A DNA stretch of 64,000 bases from DASVHS01 sp038244815 (GTDB lineage: Bacteria; Acidobacteriota; Thermoanaerobaculia; Gp7-AA8). Positions 33,387 to 44,868 of the stretch are shown piece after piece (the first letter of the stretch is position 1; every line of letters begins with the position of its first letter). The position numbers and the translations under genes were made by a program. The notes under the pieces are model-generated. The model made no database searches. It was not told where the DNA came from and worked only from the letters and a program-made list of their open reading frames with translations. The DNA lies in contig JBBRTB010000009.1 of NCBI GenBank assembly GCA_038244815.1, forward strand, positions 98,109 to 162,108, given 5' to 3'.

Positions 33387-34156
33387 CTATTGCGTCGCGG
33401 CCGGTGCGACAGGTGCTTGCTCCACGATACTCCCCTCTTCCTGCCTCGAAACGACGACGGTGATGGGATCACGGCTGCTTACCGGCGCGCCGCGAAGAGG
33501 GTACTGCCGGATGATAATGCCATCGCGGATGCCCGGATAGGCCTCGTACTTGACGGTGGAAACCACGAGGCCGTGTGCCTCGAGCGCGGGCCGCATCAGA
33601 TCGAGTGCCTGGTCGATGAGGTCGGGCATGACGTAGGACGGCGCAGGCGGCTGGACGCCGACGAGAAACGAGACCGGCGTCTGCGCCTGCACGACCGTTC
33701 CGGCCGGTGGATCCGCCGCCAGGACGCCTCGGGCGTTGGCGGCAGAATCGACGTAGGTCATGCTGCCGACCTTCAGATTCATCTGTCCGACGCGCAACAT
33801 CGTCGTCCCGGCGCTCTGACCGGCCAGATCGGGCACGCGCAGAATGAGCGGTCCGGCGCTCAGCTCGACCCGGATGGCCGTTCCGCGCTTGATGAAGCTG
33901 GTGGCGCCGGGTGCGCGGTTCTGCCAGACGATCGTGTCGACGGGGACCTTGTCGGAGTTTCGGCGCTCGTCACGGACATCGAGCTTGACGCCAAGGTCCG
34001 AGCAGATCGCTCGCGCTTCGGCGACGGTCCTGCCGATGAGATTCGGCGTCGGCAGCGATCGTCCTTTCACGAAGTACGTGAACCAGAAGTACGTACTGCC
34101 GAGAAATCCGACGACCAGAAGAGCGGCGAAGAGGAGGTTCGAAAGACAGCCCTGCC

Positions 34157-34160
<4 letters not shown>
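33387..34160 (-). CDS. PASTA-domain membrane protein
   Basis: A 257-residue protein: short cytoplasmic N-terminus, one TM helix (about 9-29, LLFAALLVVGFLGSTYFWF), then three PASTA domains in the periplasm (about 37-100, 105-168, 172-240, for example PNLIGRTVAEARAICSDLGVKL). PASTA domains bind peptidoglycan fragments or beta-lactams. Unlike in Ser/Thr kinases, no kinase domain is attached. It overlaps the lon stop as ATGA (34157-34160). Confidence 0.9.
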
Positions 34161-36628
<2,468 letters not shown>

Positions 36629-36638
36629 GTTGATGAGA

Positions 36639-36644
36639 CTTATA
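36639..36644 (-). promoter_or_regulatory. putative -10 of lon
   Basis: TATAAG on the minus strand, 10 nt before the lon ATG. No CIRCE or other heat-shock element was recognised. Confidence 0.4.
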
Positions 36645-36700
36645 CTGACTGTGCGGGCACGCGAATTGTAGAAAATGCCCCCAGATTGAACAATCGTTCC

Positions 36701-37693
36701 GTGAGCGAAAAACCAACGCCCGAGCCAGTGAATTCGGCAGTGCAGGACGACCCGTCTCTCAAGCGGGCTGATCTGCACTGTCACAGCCGATTCTCGATTT
36801 TCAAGTATTTCAAGCGTGCCAACACGCGTGATTGCTACAACGCTCCCGAGGATGTGTATCGCGTGGCCAAGGAACGCGGCATGTCCTACGTCACGCTCAC
36901 CGATCACGACTCCATCGACGGTGCACTCTACTTCCTGAACAAATATCCGGACATCACCGATTTCTTCATCGGCGAAGAGGTCGAAGCGAAGTTTCCCGAT
37001 ACGGGCCAGCGCATCCACATCGGAGTATGGGGCCTCTCCGAGGAACAGCACCGCGAAATTCAGCGGTTGCGCGCGAATATCCGCGAGCTCGTTCCTTACA
37101 TGAAATCGGAGGGAATGCTCTTCGGCATCAATCATCTCTTCCAGAGCTATCGGATGAAGAACGTGGCGGCCCGCTACATCGCCGAGCTCATCGACATGTT
37201 CGACATCTTCGAAGTGCTCAACGGGGCCATGGCCTCGTTTCACAACAAGATGATCCAGCAGCTCGTGTACACGCTGAAGCACGAGCACGGGCGGCACATC
37301 TCCATGGTGGGCGGCTCGGACGCGCACACGCTCAAACACGTCGCCAAGGTGCACACGGTGGCCAAGGGAGAGAGCGTGCAGGAGTTTCTCGACAACGTGC
37401 GCAGCGGCGAGTGCTTCGCCTGGGGCTCGGAGATGCGCTTCCGCGAGCTGGTCGCCGACATCTACCTCTTGACCATCGCCTACAACAGCGAGGCCCGGGC
37501 GGACTTTCTCAACGAGCAGTACACGGCCATGGACAAGACGATCCAGCTCGCCGCACGCCTGGCTTCGATTCCATCCGCCATCGTCGGCATCCCCGCGGCC
37601 ATCACCTCGCTCAACTACCTGAAGCAGATCGTGGTGACCAAGGGAATCTCGTACCGGTTCACGAAACTGGTTGCAGAAATCCGCGAGCGGTAG
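36701..37693 (+). CDS. PHP-domain metal-dependent phosphoesterase
   Basis: A protein of about 330 residues with PHP metal motifs: DLHCHSRFS, LTDHDSIDG, HIGVWGL, GINHLFQ and MVGGSDAHTLKHV. The C-terminal ~80 residues add a helical segment with a hydrophobic stretch (LASIPSAIVGIPAAITSL). It probably hydrolyses phosphoester or nucleotide substrates. The start is uncertain: GTG 36701 is used; in-frame TTG 36686 lies about 10 nt after a TAGAAAAT sequence. It is divergent from lon. Confidence 0.85.
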   Translation: MSEKPTPEPVNSAVQDDPSLKRADLHCHSRFSIFKYFKRANTRDCYNAPEDVYRVAKERGMSYVTLTDHDSIDGALYFLNKYPDITDFFIGEEVEAKFPDTGQRIHIGVWGLSEEQHREIQRLRANIRELVPYMKSEGMLFGINHLFQSYRMKNVAARYIAELIDMFDIFEVLNGAMASFHNKMIQQLVYTLKHEHGRHISMVGGSDAHTLKHVAKVHTVAKGESVQEFLDNVRSGECFAWGSEMRFRELVADIYLLTIAYNSEARADFLNEQYTAMDKTIQLAARLASIPSAIVGIPAAITSLNYLKQIVVTKGISYRFTKLVAEIRER

Positions 37694-37696
37694 AGG

Positions 37697-37796
37697 GGGT
37701 CAGAGCTTCGCTTCGCTACTTCTCTACGCGCGGTAGAGCGCTGTCGAGAGACTGCTCCTCACCGGGTAGAAAAGTGACGAAGCGAAGCTCTGACCC
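37697..37796. terminator. long inverted repeat between convergent genes
   Basis: Left arm 37697-37727 and right arm 37766-37796 are 31-nt reverse complements with three mismatches (outer ends GGGTCAGAGCTTCGCTTCG and CGAAGCGAAGCTCTGACCC). The loop is 38 nt. The right arm touches the stop codon of the minus-strand gene. Its position between two convergent stop codons fits a bidirectional terminator. It is not of the heptamer-word type. Confidence 0.6.
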
Positions 37797-39571
37797 TAGA
37801 AATTCACCGCCAGGCCGCCGATGTACTTCTTCGAGGTCTCCTCCGGCAGCAGCGTGTCGAGGAGGAACGGCGAGTTCTGTGCGTGCACCAGCTCGATCCC
37901 CACCAGCAGCTTCATGTCGATCGGCAGATACAGCGACTGGGCCATGCGCACATTCACACGCGAGCTGTGGTAGTCGCCGCCCTTGACCTGGGGCTGCGTG
38001 AGGTCGCGGTACGACACCGCCAGCGTCGTGCGCGTCGGCGTAAAGATCGTCTGCAGATCGCCGGTCACGTACACCTTCCTCATGTCGCCCGAGTACTGGT
38101 GCGGCGTGGCCGTGCCCGCGGTGGTGGCGATGTCGATGGCGAAACGCGGACCGAAATCGTGGCGCCAGGCCAGACGGATATCGCGGCGCAGATCGCCGCT
38201 GTCGACGAGCAGGCTGTCCCAGAACTGCTGCGTGCCGTCGTTGATGATCACGCGCATCGGCTCATCTGCCGCGCTGATGGTCATCACCGCCGAGACCTGA
38301 TTGCTCTCGTCGCGCGTCGACGCCACGCCGAACGAATAGGTGTAACGCGGCAGCACATTCGTCTCGTCCGACCAGGCCACGAGCGTGGGAACGAGTCTGG
38401 CGCTGGCGCTGGTATCGAATACTTTGTACGCGGCCGAACCGATCAGTGCCGTATTCCGAGTCAGCTTCCACTCGACACCCGTGCTGGGAGCCCATTCCGT
38501 ACGATCCAGTCCCAGGCGGCTGGCCATTCCGTAGTGCACGACAAAGGACGGCACCAGCATGACCGTGCCGTTGGCGTCGAGGTCGGCCGTGCGCATCGTG
38601 TCGGTCATGGTCGTGCGCACGTTCTGCTGCCGCACTCGCAGAGAAACGCCGATGTCGTTCCGCCGTGTCTGCACGAGCGTCGTATCACCGGCCACCTCCA
38701 GGACGTCGGAGCCGACCGCGGACTGGAAGACGTTGTCGTGCGCGAAGTAACGCACCTTTACCCGGGCGTCGCCGTGCTGCCACTCCAGGTTGTCGGAGCG
38801 CACCCCGGCCTGCTGCGGCGTGTCATCGATCCCGTCGGCGTAGCGCCACATGCTCCGCGTTCCGGCGTAGCGAACCGACTCGGTGGCCGAGGAACGAAGC
38901 TCCATCGACATCACGCTCGACTGCGCCACGGGCTGGCCGAACGTCTGGTTGTCCGTCGGATCGTCGAAACGCTGCATGTCGCCGCGGATGCCCAGCTGCC
39001 AGTTCTCACCGATGCGGCTCTGCACGCCCAGTCCCGTCTGCGCGAAGGCCGGTCCATCGGCCTGTTTCGCGGCGGCCATCCCGGTCATGGAGACCATCTG
39101 GCCCTTGAATCGCGGGATGTCGTACGAGACCTGTTTCGACGGCGGATCGAGCATCTGATCGATCTCGCGGAGGACGTCGCCGGGAAGCGATCCTCGCACT
39201 TCCCAGATCTCGTCGCTGCGCGTCTTCGACTTGTTCTCCGTCTGCAGCCGCAGAGTGAGGTGGCCGCTGCTCCCGGTCGGCACGATCGTAGCGACAGCCG
39301 GCGCGAAGCCGGTCTTGACGGCGATGATCTTGTAGACGCCGGTCTGCAGACGGGAGAGGGAGAACGTGCCGTCGGGCAGCGTGAACGTCTGGGTCGTGTC
39401 GAAGGAATTGAGGTTGAGCGCGACGACGAGTGCGTTGGCGACCGGGCGGGCCGCATTCGTCACGTTACCGAGAATCTCCAGGGCCGGCGGCAGGGCAACC
39501 TCCGGGCGGGCCGGCGCGGCGATGGCAGCGGCGATGGCGACGGCGATGGCAGCAACTCGAACCTGGCGCAT
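37796..39571 (-). CDS. outer-membrane beta-barrel protein with CarboxypepD_reg-like domain
   Basis: A 591-residue protein from ATG 39571, which has a Shine-Dalgarno (GGAG) 5 nt before it and TATAAG further up. Signal peptide is about 1-22 (MRQVRVAAIAVAIAAAIAAP). A carboxypeptidase-regulatory-like domain follows (about 30-115, ILGNVTNAARPVANALVVAL and FSLSRLQTGVYKIIAVKTGF). The rest is rich in alternating beta strands ending YIGGLAVNF with a C-terminal Phe, typical of outer-membrane barrels. No plug domain is evident, so it is not a classic TonB receptor. Function unknown. Confidence 0.82.
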   Translation of the reverse strand: MRQVRVAAIAVAIAAAIAAPARPEVALPPALEILGNVTNAARPVANALVVALNLNSFDTTQTFTLPDGTFSLSRLQTGVYKIIAVKTGFAPAVATIVPTGSSGHLTLRLQTENKSKTRSDEIWEVRGSLPGDVLREIDQMLDPPSKQVSYDIPRFKGQMVSMTGMAAAKQADGPAFAQTGLGVQSRIGENWQLGIRGDMQRFDDPTDNQTFGQPVAQSSVMSMELRSSATESVRYAGTRSMWRYADGIDDTPQQAGVRSDNLEWQHGDARVKVRYFAHDNVFQSAVGSDVLEVAGDTTLVQTRRNDIGVSLRVRQQNVRTTMTDTMRTADLDANGTVMLVPSFVVHYGMASRLGLDRTEWAPSTGVEWKLTRNTALIGSAAYKVFDTSASARLVPTLVAWSDETNVLPRYTYSFGVASTRDESNQVSAVMTISAADEPMRVIINDGTQQFWDSLLVDSGDLRRDIRLAWRHDFGPRFAIDIATTAGTATPHQYSGDMRKVYVTGDLQTIFTPTRTTLAVSYRDLTQPQVKGGDYHSSRVNVRMAQSLYLPIDMKLLVGIELVHAQNSPFLLDTLLPEETSKKYIGGLAVNF

Positions 39572-39705
39572 CACGACTCCTGCAGATTGACGGAGCTTAT
39601 ACCGGCTTCTCCCGAAACGCCCCTCCCGCGGGGGAACCTTCCCCGCTCGCATAGAGTATGCAAGAACGCGGTGACGGTCACCCGCCTTCACCATTACGTT
39701 ACATC

Positions 39706-41142
39706 TCAGAGGCCCTGGCGCCGGACCCGGTGAACCCGCAGCAGGTTCGTTTTTGCCCGCTGATAGAGCGGCGAGCCCATCAGGATCACCAGCCGGTCAC
39801 CGGCCGTCACCACGTCGCGTGACAAGAGGTAATCGTCGACGCGGTCCACGATCTGCTCGTGAAACTCGCCGGCGTCTTTGAGCACGAGCGGCTGCACTCC
39901 CCACAGGATGTTCATCCGCCGGGCCACCCAGCTGGAAGGCGTGAGCGCAATGATGGGGACACGAGGACGGAACTTCGACATCAGCCGCGCCGCGAATCCG
40001 GTCTGCGTGAAGACGACGATGAACTTCGCGTCGATCTGCTCGGCGGCGTAGTTGGCCGCGCCGGCCAGGGCGTCGGTGAATTCGTCGGTCTCCGAGATCT
40101 GGCGGAACGGCTCGCGCTTGAACGGCTGCACATCCCGGTTGGCCTCGGCCGCCGTGACGATGCGCGCCATCATCTGCACGGCCTCCACCGGATACATCCC
40201 CGAAGCCGTCTCCGCGGACAACATGACCGCGTCCGATCCGTCGAAGATGGCGTTGGCCACGTCCGACGCTTCGGCGCGCGTGGGCCGTGACGCCGTGGTC
40301 ATCGACTCGAGCATCTGTGTGGCCGTGATGGCGAACCTCCCCCACCGGCTGGCTTCGGACAGGATGCGCTTCTGGACAATGGGAACGTCTTCGGGCGGCA
40401 GCTCGACGCCGAGATCGCCGCGGGCGACCATGACGCCGTCGCTGACTTCCAGGATCTCCTGGAGATTGGCAATGGCCTGCGGTTTCTCGAGCTTCGCGAT
40501 CACGTTGAGCTCACTGCCGCCCGATTCGCGCAACAGCTCCCGCAGGTCTTCGATGTCGCGGCGGCGGCGGATGAACGAGGCGGCGATGTAGTCGAGCTTC
40601 TGCTCGATGGCGAACTTCACGTCCTGGCGGTCCTTGTCGGTGATCGCCGGAATGGTCAGCTCCGAGTCGGGAAGGTTCATCCCTTTCTTCGAGGAGATCG
40701 GTCCGCCGTGCACGACCCTGGTGGTCACGCTCCGGGCATCGAGCGCCGTGACCACGAGCTCGACCAGGCCGTCGTTGATGAGGATGCGATGTCCGGTCTG
40801 CACTTCGCGCGGCAGCGGTGTGAACGGGGTCGACACCTGGTGCGCGTTGCCACGGGTGTTGTCGGTCGTAATGACGAACGTCTCTCCGGGCTGCAGGTGG
40901 ACGACGCCGTCGACGTCGCCGATGCGGATCTTCGGTCCCTGGATGTCGCCAATGATCGGGACGTACCTTCCGATGGCCATGGCCGTATCGCGGACGGTCC
41001 TGATGATGCGGATGCGATCGTCGGAGGACCCGTGCGAGAAGTTCAGCCGGAACACATCGACGCCCGATGTGAGTAAACGGTAAACGATCTCGTCGCTGCT
41101 GCACGACGGTCCGAGAGTGGCGATGATTTTGGTGCGCCGCAT
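39706..41142 (-). CDS. pyk: pyruvate kinase
   Basis: Final ATP-producing step of glycolysis. The 478-residue protein has RLNFSHGSSDD, GDIQGPKIRIG, IAKLEKPQA, the Mg/K-binding MVARGDLGVELPPEDVP and TQMLESM, then the C-terminal regulatory domain. ATG 41142 gives the canonical MRRTKIIATLGPSCSS; the long upstream frame is antisense to the DinB-like gene. A TAAACT hexamer is 11 nt upstream. Confidence 0.98.
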   Translation of the reverse strand: MRRTKIIATLGPSCSSDEIVYRLLTSGVDVFRLNFSHGSSDDRIRIIRTVRDTAMAIGRYVPIIGDIQGPKIRIGDVDGVVHLQPGETFVITTDNTRGNAHQVSTPFTPLPREVQTGHRILINDGLVELVVTALDARSVTTRVVHGGPISSKKGMNLPDSELTIPAITDKDRQDVKFAIEQKLDYIAASFIRRRRDIEDLRELLRESGGSELNVIAKLEKPQAIANLQEILEVSDGVMVARGDLGVELPPEDVPIVQKRILSEASRWGRFAITATQMLESMTTASRPTRAEASDVANAIFDGSDAVMLSAETASGMYPVEAVQMMARIVTAAEANRDVQPFKREPFRQISETDEFTDALAGAANYAAEQIDAKFIVVFTQTGFAARLMSKFRPRVPIIALTPSSWVARRMNILWGVQPLVLKDAGEFHEQIVDRVDDYLLSRDVVTAGDRLVILMGSPLYQRAKTNLLRVHRVRRQGL

Positions 41143-41153
41143 CGTAGCCGCGC

Positions 41154-41163
41154 AGTTTATCCT
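41154..41163. promoter_or_regulatory. overlapping divergent -10 elements, pyk / DinB-like gene
   Basis: On the minus strand TAAACT (41159-41154) is 11 nt before pyk ATG 41142. On the plus strand TATCCT (41158-41163) is 6 nt before ATG 41170. The hexamers overlap by two bases in a 27-nt gap. Confidence 0.45.
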
Positions 41164-41169
41164 GCACCG

Positions 41170-41973
41170 ATGCAGCCGATCCTCGTAGCCGGACTCTTCG
41201 CCCCGCTCAACGACGAGCTCATGCGGCTCCTGCGCGGTCTGACCCCCGAGGAGTGGAATGCACGGGCCGTCGGGACATGGACGGTCAAAGACGTGGCGTC
41301 CCACCTGCTCGACACCACGCTCAGACGCCTCTCGGCGCATCGCGACCTCTACTCAGCGCCGCTGGCGATCACGCACGAACTGGCCGCCATCATCAACGAG
41401 ATGAATTCGCAATGGGTATCTGCAGCGCGGCGCCTCAGCCCGCGCATCCTCATGGAGATGCTCGATCGCTACGGCAGCGAGATGGCCGAGTACATGACCA
41501 CGCTCGATCCCCTCGCCAAGGCGGAGTGGGCGGTGAGCTGGGCGGGAGAAGAGATTTCCCAAAACTGGTTCGACACGGCGCGCGAGCTGACGGAGAAGTG
41601 GCATCACCAGCAGCAGATTCGGGACGCCGCCGGCCGGCCGCCGCTCTATGACCTCCGCTACTTCAAGCCGGTGATGGATACGTTTCTGCGCGCCTTGCCC
41701 CACACCTATCGCAACACCGCCGCGGCCGACGGAACGCGCGTTGTTTTCGACGTGCGTGACGTGACTTCGGCATCGCTGGTGCGCCAGTCGGGCCGCTGGC
41801 AGCTCGACGGATCGCCTGCGAATCCGACCGCCACGGTGCACACGGACGGCGACACCGCCTGGCGGCTGTTCACGAAAGGTCTGGGTCGCGATGAAGCGCG
41901 GCGCCGTAGCGAGGTGTCGGGAGAGAGCTCGCTGGTCGAACCGTTGTTCTCGATGGTGGCGATCGTGGCGTGA
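41170..41973 (+). CDS. DinB-like / maleylpyruvate isomerase-type metal-binding protein
   Basis: A 267-residue protein. Residues about 8-160 form a DinB/MDMPI-like four-helix domain with candidate metal histidines in TWTVKDVASHLLD and in EKWHHQQQIRD. The C-terminal part (about 185-265) resembles the SCP2-like domain often attached (LDGSPANPTATVHTDGDTAWRLF). Relatives in actinobacteria use mycothiol; other thiols are used elsewhere, so thiol-dependent transferase or isomerase activity is inferred only. It ends 10 nt from the convergent DAHP synthase. Confidence 0.8.
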   Translation: MQPILVAGLFAPLNDELMRLLRGLTPEEWNARAVGTWTVKDVASHLLDTTLRRLSAHRDLYSAPLAITHELAAIINEMNSQWVSAARRLSPRILMEMLDRYGSEMAEYMTTLDPLAKAEWAVSWAGEEISQNWFDTARELTEKWHHQQQIRDAAGRPPLYDLRYFKPVMDTFLRALPHTYRNTAAADGTRVVFDVRDVTSASLVRQSGRWQLDGSPANPTATVHTDGDTAWRLFTKGLGRDEARRRSEVSGESSLVEPLFSMVAIVA

Positions 41974-41983
41974 TGCCGCCCGA

Positions 41984-43024
41984 CTACGACGCGGCCAGTG
42001 ACGGCTGCAGGCTGCGTCCGAGGACTCCGGCGATGGCGTCGACTTCGCGCACGAGCTGGTCGAACGTGTCCGGCAGAATCGCCTGCGGTCCGTCCGACAG
42101 CGCCTCTTCCGGCTTGTGGTGCACCTCGACGAGCACGCCGTCCGCCCCGACCGCGATCGCCGCGCGCGACATCGGCAGCACTTTGTTGCGCTTCCCCGTC
42201 CCGTGGCTCGGGTCGACGAGGATGGGCAGATGGCTGATGCGCTTGATGGCCGGCACGATCGACAGGTCCACCGTATTGCGCGTGTGATCCGAGAACGTGC
42301 GCACGCCGCGCTCGCACAGGATGACCTTGTAGTTGCCCTCGCTCATGATGTACTCGGCCGACAGCAGCAGCTCCTCGAGCGTCGCCGACATGCCGCGCTT
42401 GAGCAGCACCGGCTTGCGCGCCCGCCCCGCGCTCTTCAGCAGCGAGAAGTTCTGCATGTTGCGTGCGCCGATCTGGATGCAGTCCGCGTACTGGTCCACC
42501 AGCTTCAGCGACTGCTCGTCGATGGCCTCGGTCACGATGGGAAGGTCGAACTCCTCGCGCACACGCGCGAGAATCTCCAGACCCTGCTCGCCCAGTCCCT
42601 GAAACGAGTACGGCGAGGTCCGCGGCTTGTACGCGCCACCGCGAAACAGTTGTCCCCCTCCCTGCTTGATACGCTCGGCGATCGTTCGCGTCTGGTCGTA
42701 GGTCTCGACCGCGCAGGGACCGCCCACCACGATCACGCCCCGCCCGCCCACATCGACTCCGCCGACGCTCACGACCGTATCGTCGGGCTTGGCCTCGCGG
42801 CTGACGAGCTTGTAGGCCTGGGTGACGGAGATGACTTCCTTGACGCCCGGGAAGTTCTCGACCGTGGCGGGATCCTTCGATCCCGAGCCTTGCTTGCCTG
42901 TTACGCCGATGGCGGTGCGGTGCGCACCGGGAATGGGATGAGCGCGCAGGCCGAGGTGCTCGATGTGGCGGACGACCGCTTCGATCTGTTCCGGGCTCGC
43001 TCCAGCTTCCATCACAACCAGCAT
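41984..43024 (-). CDS. aroF: DAHP synthase (3-deoxy-7-phosphoheptulonate synthase), type I-beta
   Basis: First step of the shikimate pathway, condensing PEP and erythrose-4-phosphate. The 346-residue protein has the N-terminal ferredoxin-like regulatory domain (about 1-70, MLVVMEAGASPEQIEAVVRH) and a TIM barrel with VVGGPCAVETYDQT, FRGGAYKPRTSPYSFQG, QIGARNMQNF and DPSHGTGKR. The ferredoxin-like domain suggests feedback control by aromatic amino acids. A Shine-Dalgarno AAAGGAG lies upstream. aroB is elsewhere in the window, so the pathway genes are scattered. Confidence 0.96.
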   Translation of the reverse strand: MLVVMEAGASPEQIEAVVRHIEHLGLRAHPIPGAHRTAIGVTGKQGSGSKDPATVENFPGVKEVISVTQAYKLVSREAKPDDTVVSVGGVDVGGRGVIVVGGPCAVETYDQTRTIAERIKQGGGQLFRGGAYKPRTSPYSFQGLGEQGLEILARVREEFDLPIVTEAIDEQSLKLVDQYADCIQIGARNMQNFSLLKSAGRARKPVLLKRGMSATLEELLLSAEYIMSEGNYKVILCERGVRTFSDHTRNTVDLSIVPAIKRISHLPILVDPSHGTGKRNKVLPMSRAAIAVGADGVLVEVHHKPEEALSDGPQAILPDTFDQLVREVDAIAGVLGRSLQPSLAAS

Positions 43025-43085
43025 GGGGAGGTCTCCTTTGATCTCTCGCTGGAATCGGCCGGTGCCGAGGCCGCGTTGCGCCGAG

Positions 43086-43091
43086 TATAAT
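43086..43091 (+). promoter_or_regulatory. -10 TATAAT of the 43126 gene
   Basis: Perfect TATAAT about 34 nt before ATG 43126, which has its own Shine-Dalgarno (CTGGAG). This contrasts with the many start-proximal -10 elements in the window. Confidence 0.5.
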
Positions 43092-43125
43092 CGCTCATCC
43101 CGCGCACACCATTCCTGGAGCTTCT

Positions 43126-43863
43126 ATGAAGAAATCGCTGACCATTCTCGCCTTTTCCCTGCTCGTCACCACCCAGGTATTTGCCGCGTATGTGATCGTG
43201 CTGAAGGACGGCACGCGTTACAACGCCCGGACGAAGTGGACCGTCGCGAACGGCAAGGCCCTGGTCACGCTGCAGTCGGGACAGACGATGACCATCAACC
43301 CCGCCGAGATCGACGTCAAGACGACCGACGAGGTCAACGCTCTCGGCATGGGCAACGTCAACGTGATCAGCGAAGGGCAACCGGTCCAGTCGACGGCCCA
43401 GACGCAGGCGCCGTCTCTCGGACAAATCGTCAGGATGCATCAGCAGGCCGCCCCTGTTCCGGTGGCGCCGCCCGTGTCATCGCATTCACCCTCGTCGACC
43501 GTACCGGCCGCTCCCGCTCCGGTTCCGGATCAGCTCGACCCGCGGCTCAAAGACACCTTCGAGCGGGCTTACGAGAACGTCGGGATCTTCGAGCACAGGC
43601 TCACCGGAACGAATCGCTCGGTGCGCGTCGAGGTGACCGCGGACAACGAAGACAAGGTGTTCAACGCCATCTCGGCCACAGCCTTCCTCATCGAGCGCAA
43701 TGCCGGTCTCGACAACATGCAGATCGACGTGGTCGAGCTCTTCATGAAAACGACCACGGGCGGCTCGGCCGGGCGTTTTCAGATCAACCGTGCGGACGCG
43801 GATGCCATCAACGGCAAGGCCATCGCTCTGCAGGACTACTTCGTCCGCAAAGTGATCTACTGA
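43126..43863 (+). CDS. exported hypothetical protein with short N-terminal beta domain
   Basis: A 245-residue protein with a clear signal peptide (MKKSLTILAFSLLVTTQVFA). Residues 22-68 (VIVLKDGTRYNARTK...NPAEIDVKTT) form a small beta domain, followed by a Pro/Ala/Ser-rich linker (about 100-140) and a C-terminal alpha/beta part (about 143-245). The N-terminal domain resembles that of the 27830 protein. No family name recognised; a periplasmic location is likely. Its stop overlaps the convergent gene by 7 nt. Confidence 0.75.
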   Translation: MKKSLTILAFSLLVTTQVFAAYVIVLKDGTRYNARTKWTVANGKALVTLQSGQTMTINPAEIDVKTTDEVNALGMGNVNVISEGQPVQSTAQTQAPSLGQIVRMHQQAAPVPVAPPVSSHSPSSTVPAAPAPVPDQLDPRLKDTFERAYENVGIFEHRLTGTNRSVRVEVTADNEDKVFNAISATAFLIERNAGLDNMQIDVVELFMKTTTGGSAGRFQINRADADAINGKAIALQDYFVRKVIY

Positions 43864-44852
43864 ACGACTTCCGCACGGGCCCGCTCGCCGAATACGATGA
43901 TGTAGCGGAACGAGCGGACCTCCGGCTCGGTGAGGACGCGTTCTCCATCTCCGAACGGCGCCGATAACACGGCGGACTCGACCACTCCGAATTCTTCCTT
44001 CACGTTCGCCAGGCGATACAACACCACCGGCGGCACGGGTTGATTGCCGATGAGCGACAGGCGCACCCGCCCCCGCGTGAAGCCGAAGTCGAACGCCGTG
44101 GCGCGGATGGATTCTCTCGTGGCCACGGCCACGCCGTCGACGATCTTCACGTCCGGAATTCTCGCCACGTATTCGATGCTCCGCGCTGGCTGGAGAAGCT
44201 TCATGGCCGGCGGATCGAACTCCGCCTGACGCGGCGCCAGATAGTGCCACCGGCCCAGAGGCGGCTCGCCGAGGACCATGGGCTGCTCGGAGTGAGGGGC
44301 ATCGCGGAGCGGCAGGGCGTCGTCCCAGCGGCGGAAGATCCGCCAGCTGCTGTCGGTGACGATGGCGTTGGCGTTCTCGTCCGCGAAGGCGACGCTGGCC
44401 AGGAGGCCGCCCACCCCATTCCTGCTGCGGACGGCCACCACGATGCGGTTCCTCCCCGCTCTGGCCAGCTTCGTGACGTCGTAGACGTCCAGAACATGCT
44501 CCCCGCGGTTGCGCCGGCTGGCGAGCTTGCGTCCGTTGAACCACAAGGTGTACTCCGGCTCGGCGAACAGTTTCACGTGCGCGTACTGCGCACCGGCCGG
44601 TAACGTGAAGTCGCGTGCCGCGAAAAAGACCACCGGGATGTTTCGGCTGATGCGCACAGGTGCCCAGATCCATTGGGCCGCGCCGGTGAAGTCTTCGAAC
44701 CTCCGCGTGTAGAACCGGAAGAGCCAGGAGAACGCCGCCGTCAGTCCGATCAGAAACAGGACGATGACGGTGAGCCGGCGCATCAATTCGCGGTCGCTGC
44801 GGGACACAGGAGGCCGGGAAGCGAGGACCGGGGAAGTAGAATCCGATTCCAT
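43857..44852 (-). CDS. membrane-anchored protein with rhamnosidase-N/galactose-binding-like domain
   Basis: About 331 residues from ATG 44852. One TM helix (LTVIVLFLIGLTAAFSWLF) follows a short cytoplasmic N-terminus. The extracellular part resembles the N-terminal carbohydrate-binding domain of alpha-L-rhamnosidases (AAQWIWAP, FFAARDFTLPA, HVKLFAEPEYTLWFNGRKL, VLDVYDVTKLARAGRNRIVV). There is no catalytic domain. Starts at 44921 or 44783 are possible, but 44852 has a TACAAT hexamer 10 nt upstream. Its ATG overlaps the kdsB ATG on the other strand. Confidence 0.75.
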   Translation of the reverse strand: MESDSTSPVLASRPPVSRSDRELMRRLTVIVLFLIGLTAAFSWLFRFYTRRFEDFTGAAQWIWAPVRISRNIPVVFFAARDFTLPAGAQYAHVKLFAEPEYTLWFNGRKLASRRNRGEHVLDVYDVTKLARAGRNRIVVAVRSRNGVGGLLASVAFADENANAIVTDSSWRIFRRWDDALPLRDAPHSEQPMVLGEPPLGRWHYLAPRQAEFDPPAMKLLQPARSIEYVARIPDVKIVDGVAVATRESIRATAFDFGFTRGRVRLSLIGNQPVPPVVLYRLANVKEEFGVVESAVLSAPFGDGERVLTEPEVRSFRYIIVFGERARAEVVQ

Positions 44853-44868
44853 GAAGGCGGTGATTGTA
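44837..44868. promoter_or_regulatory. interleaved divergent promoters at overlapping start codons
   Basis: On the plus strand TAGAAT (44837-44842) is 8 nt before kdsB ATG 44851. On the minus strand TACAAT (44868-44863) is 10 nt before ATG 44852. The two starts share bases in CATG (44850-44853), so each -10 lies inside the other gene's coding sequence. Confidence 0.5.
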
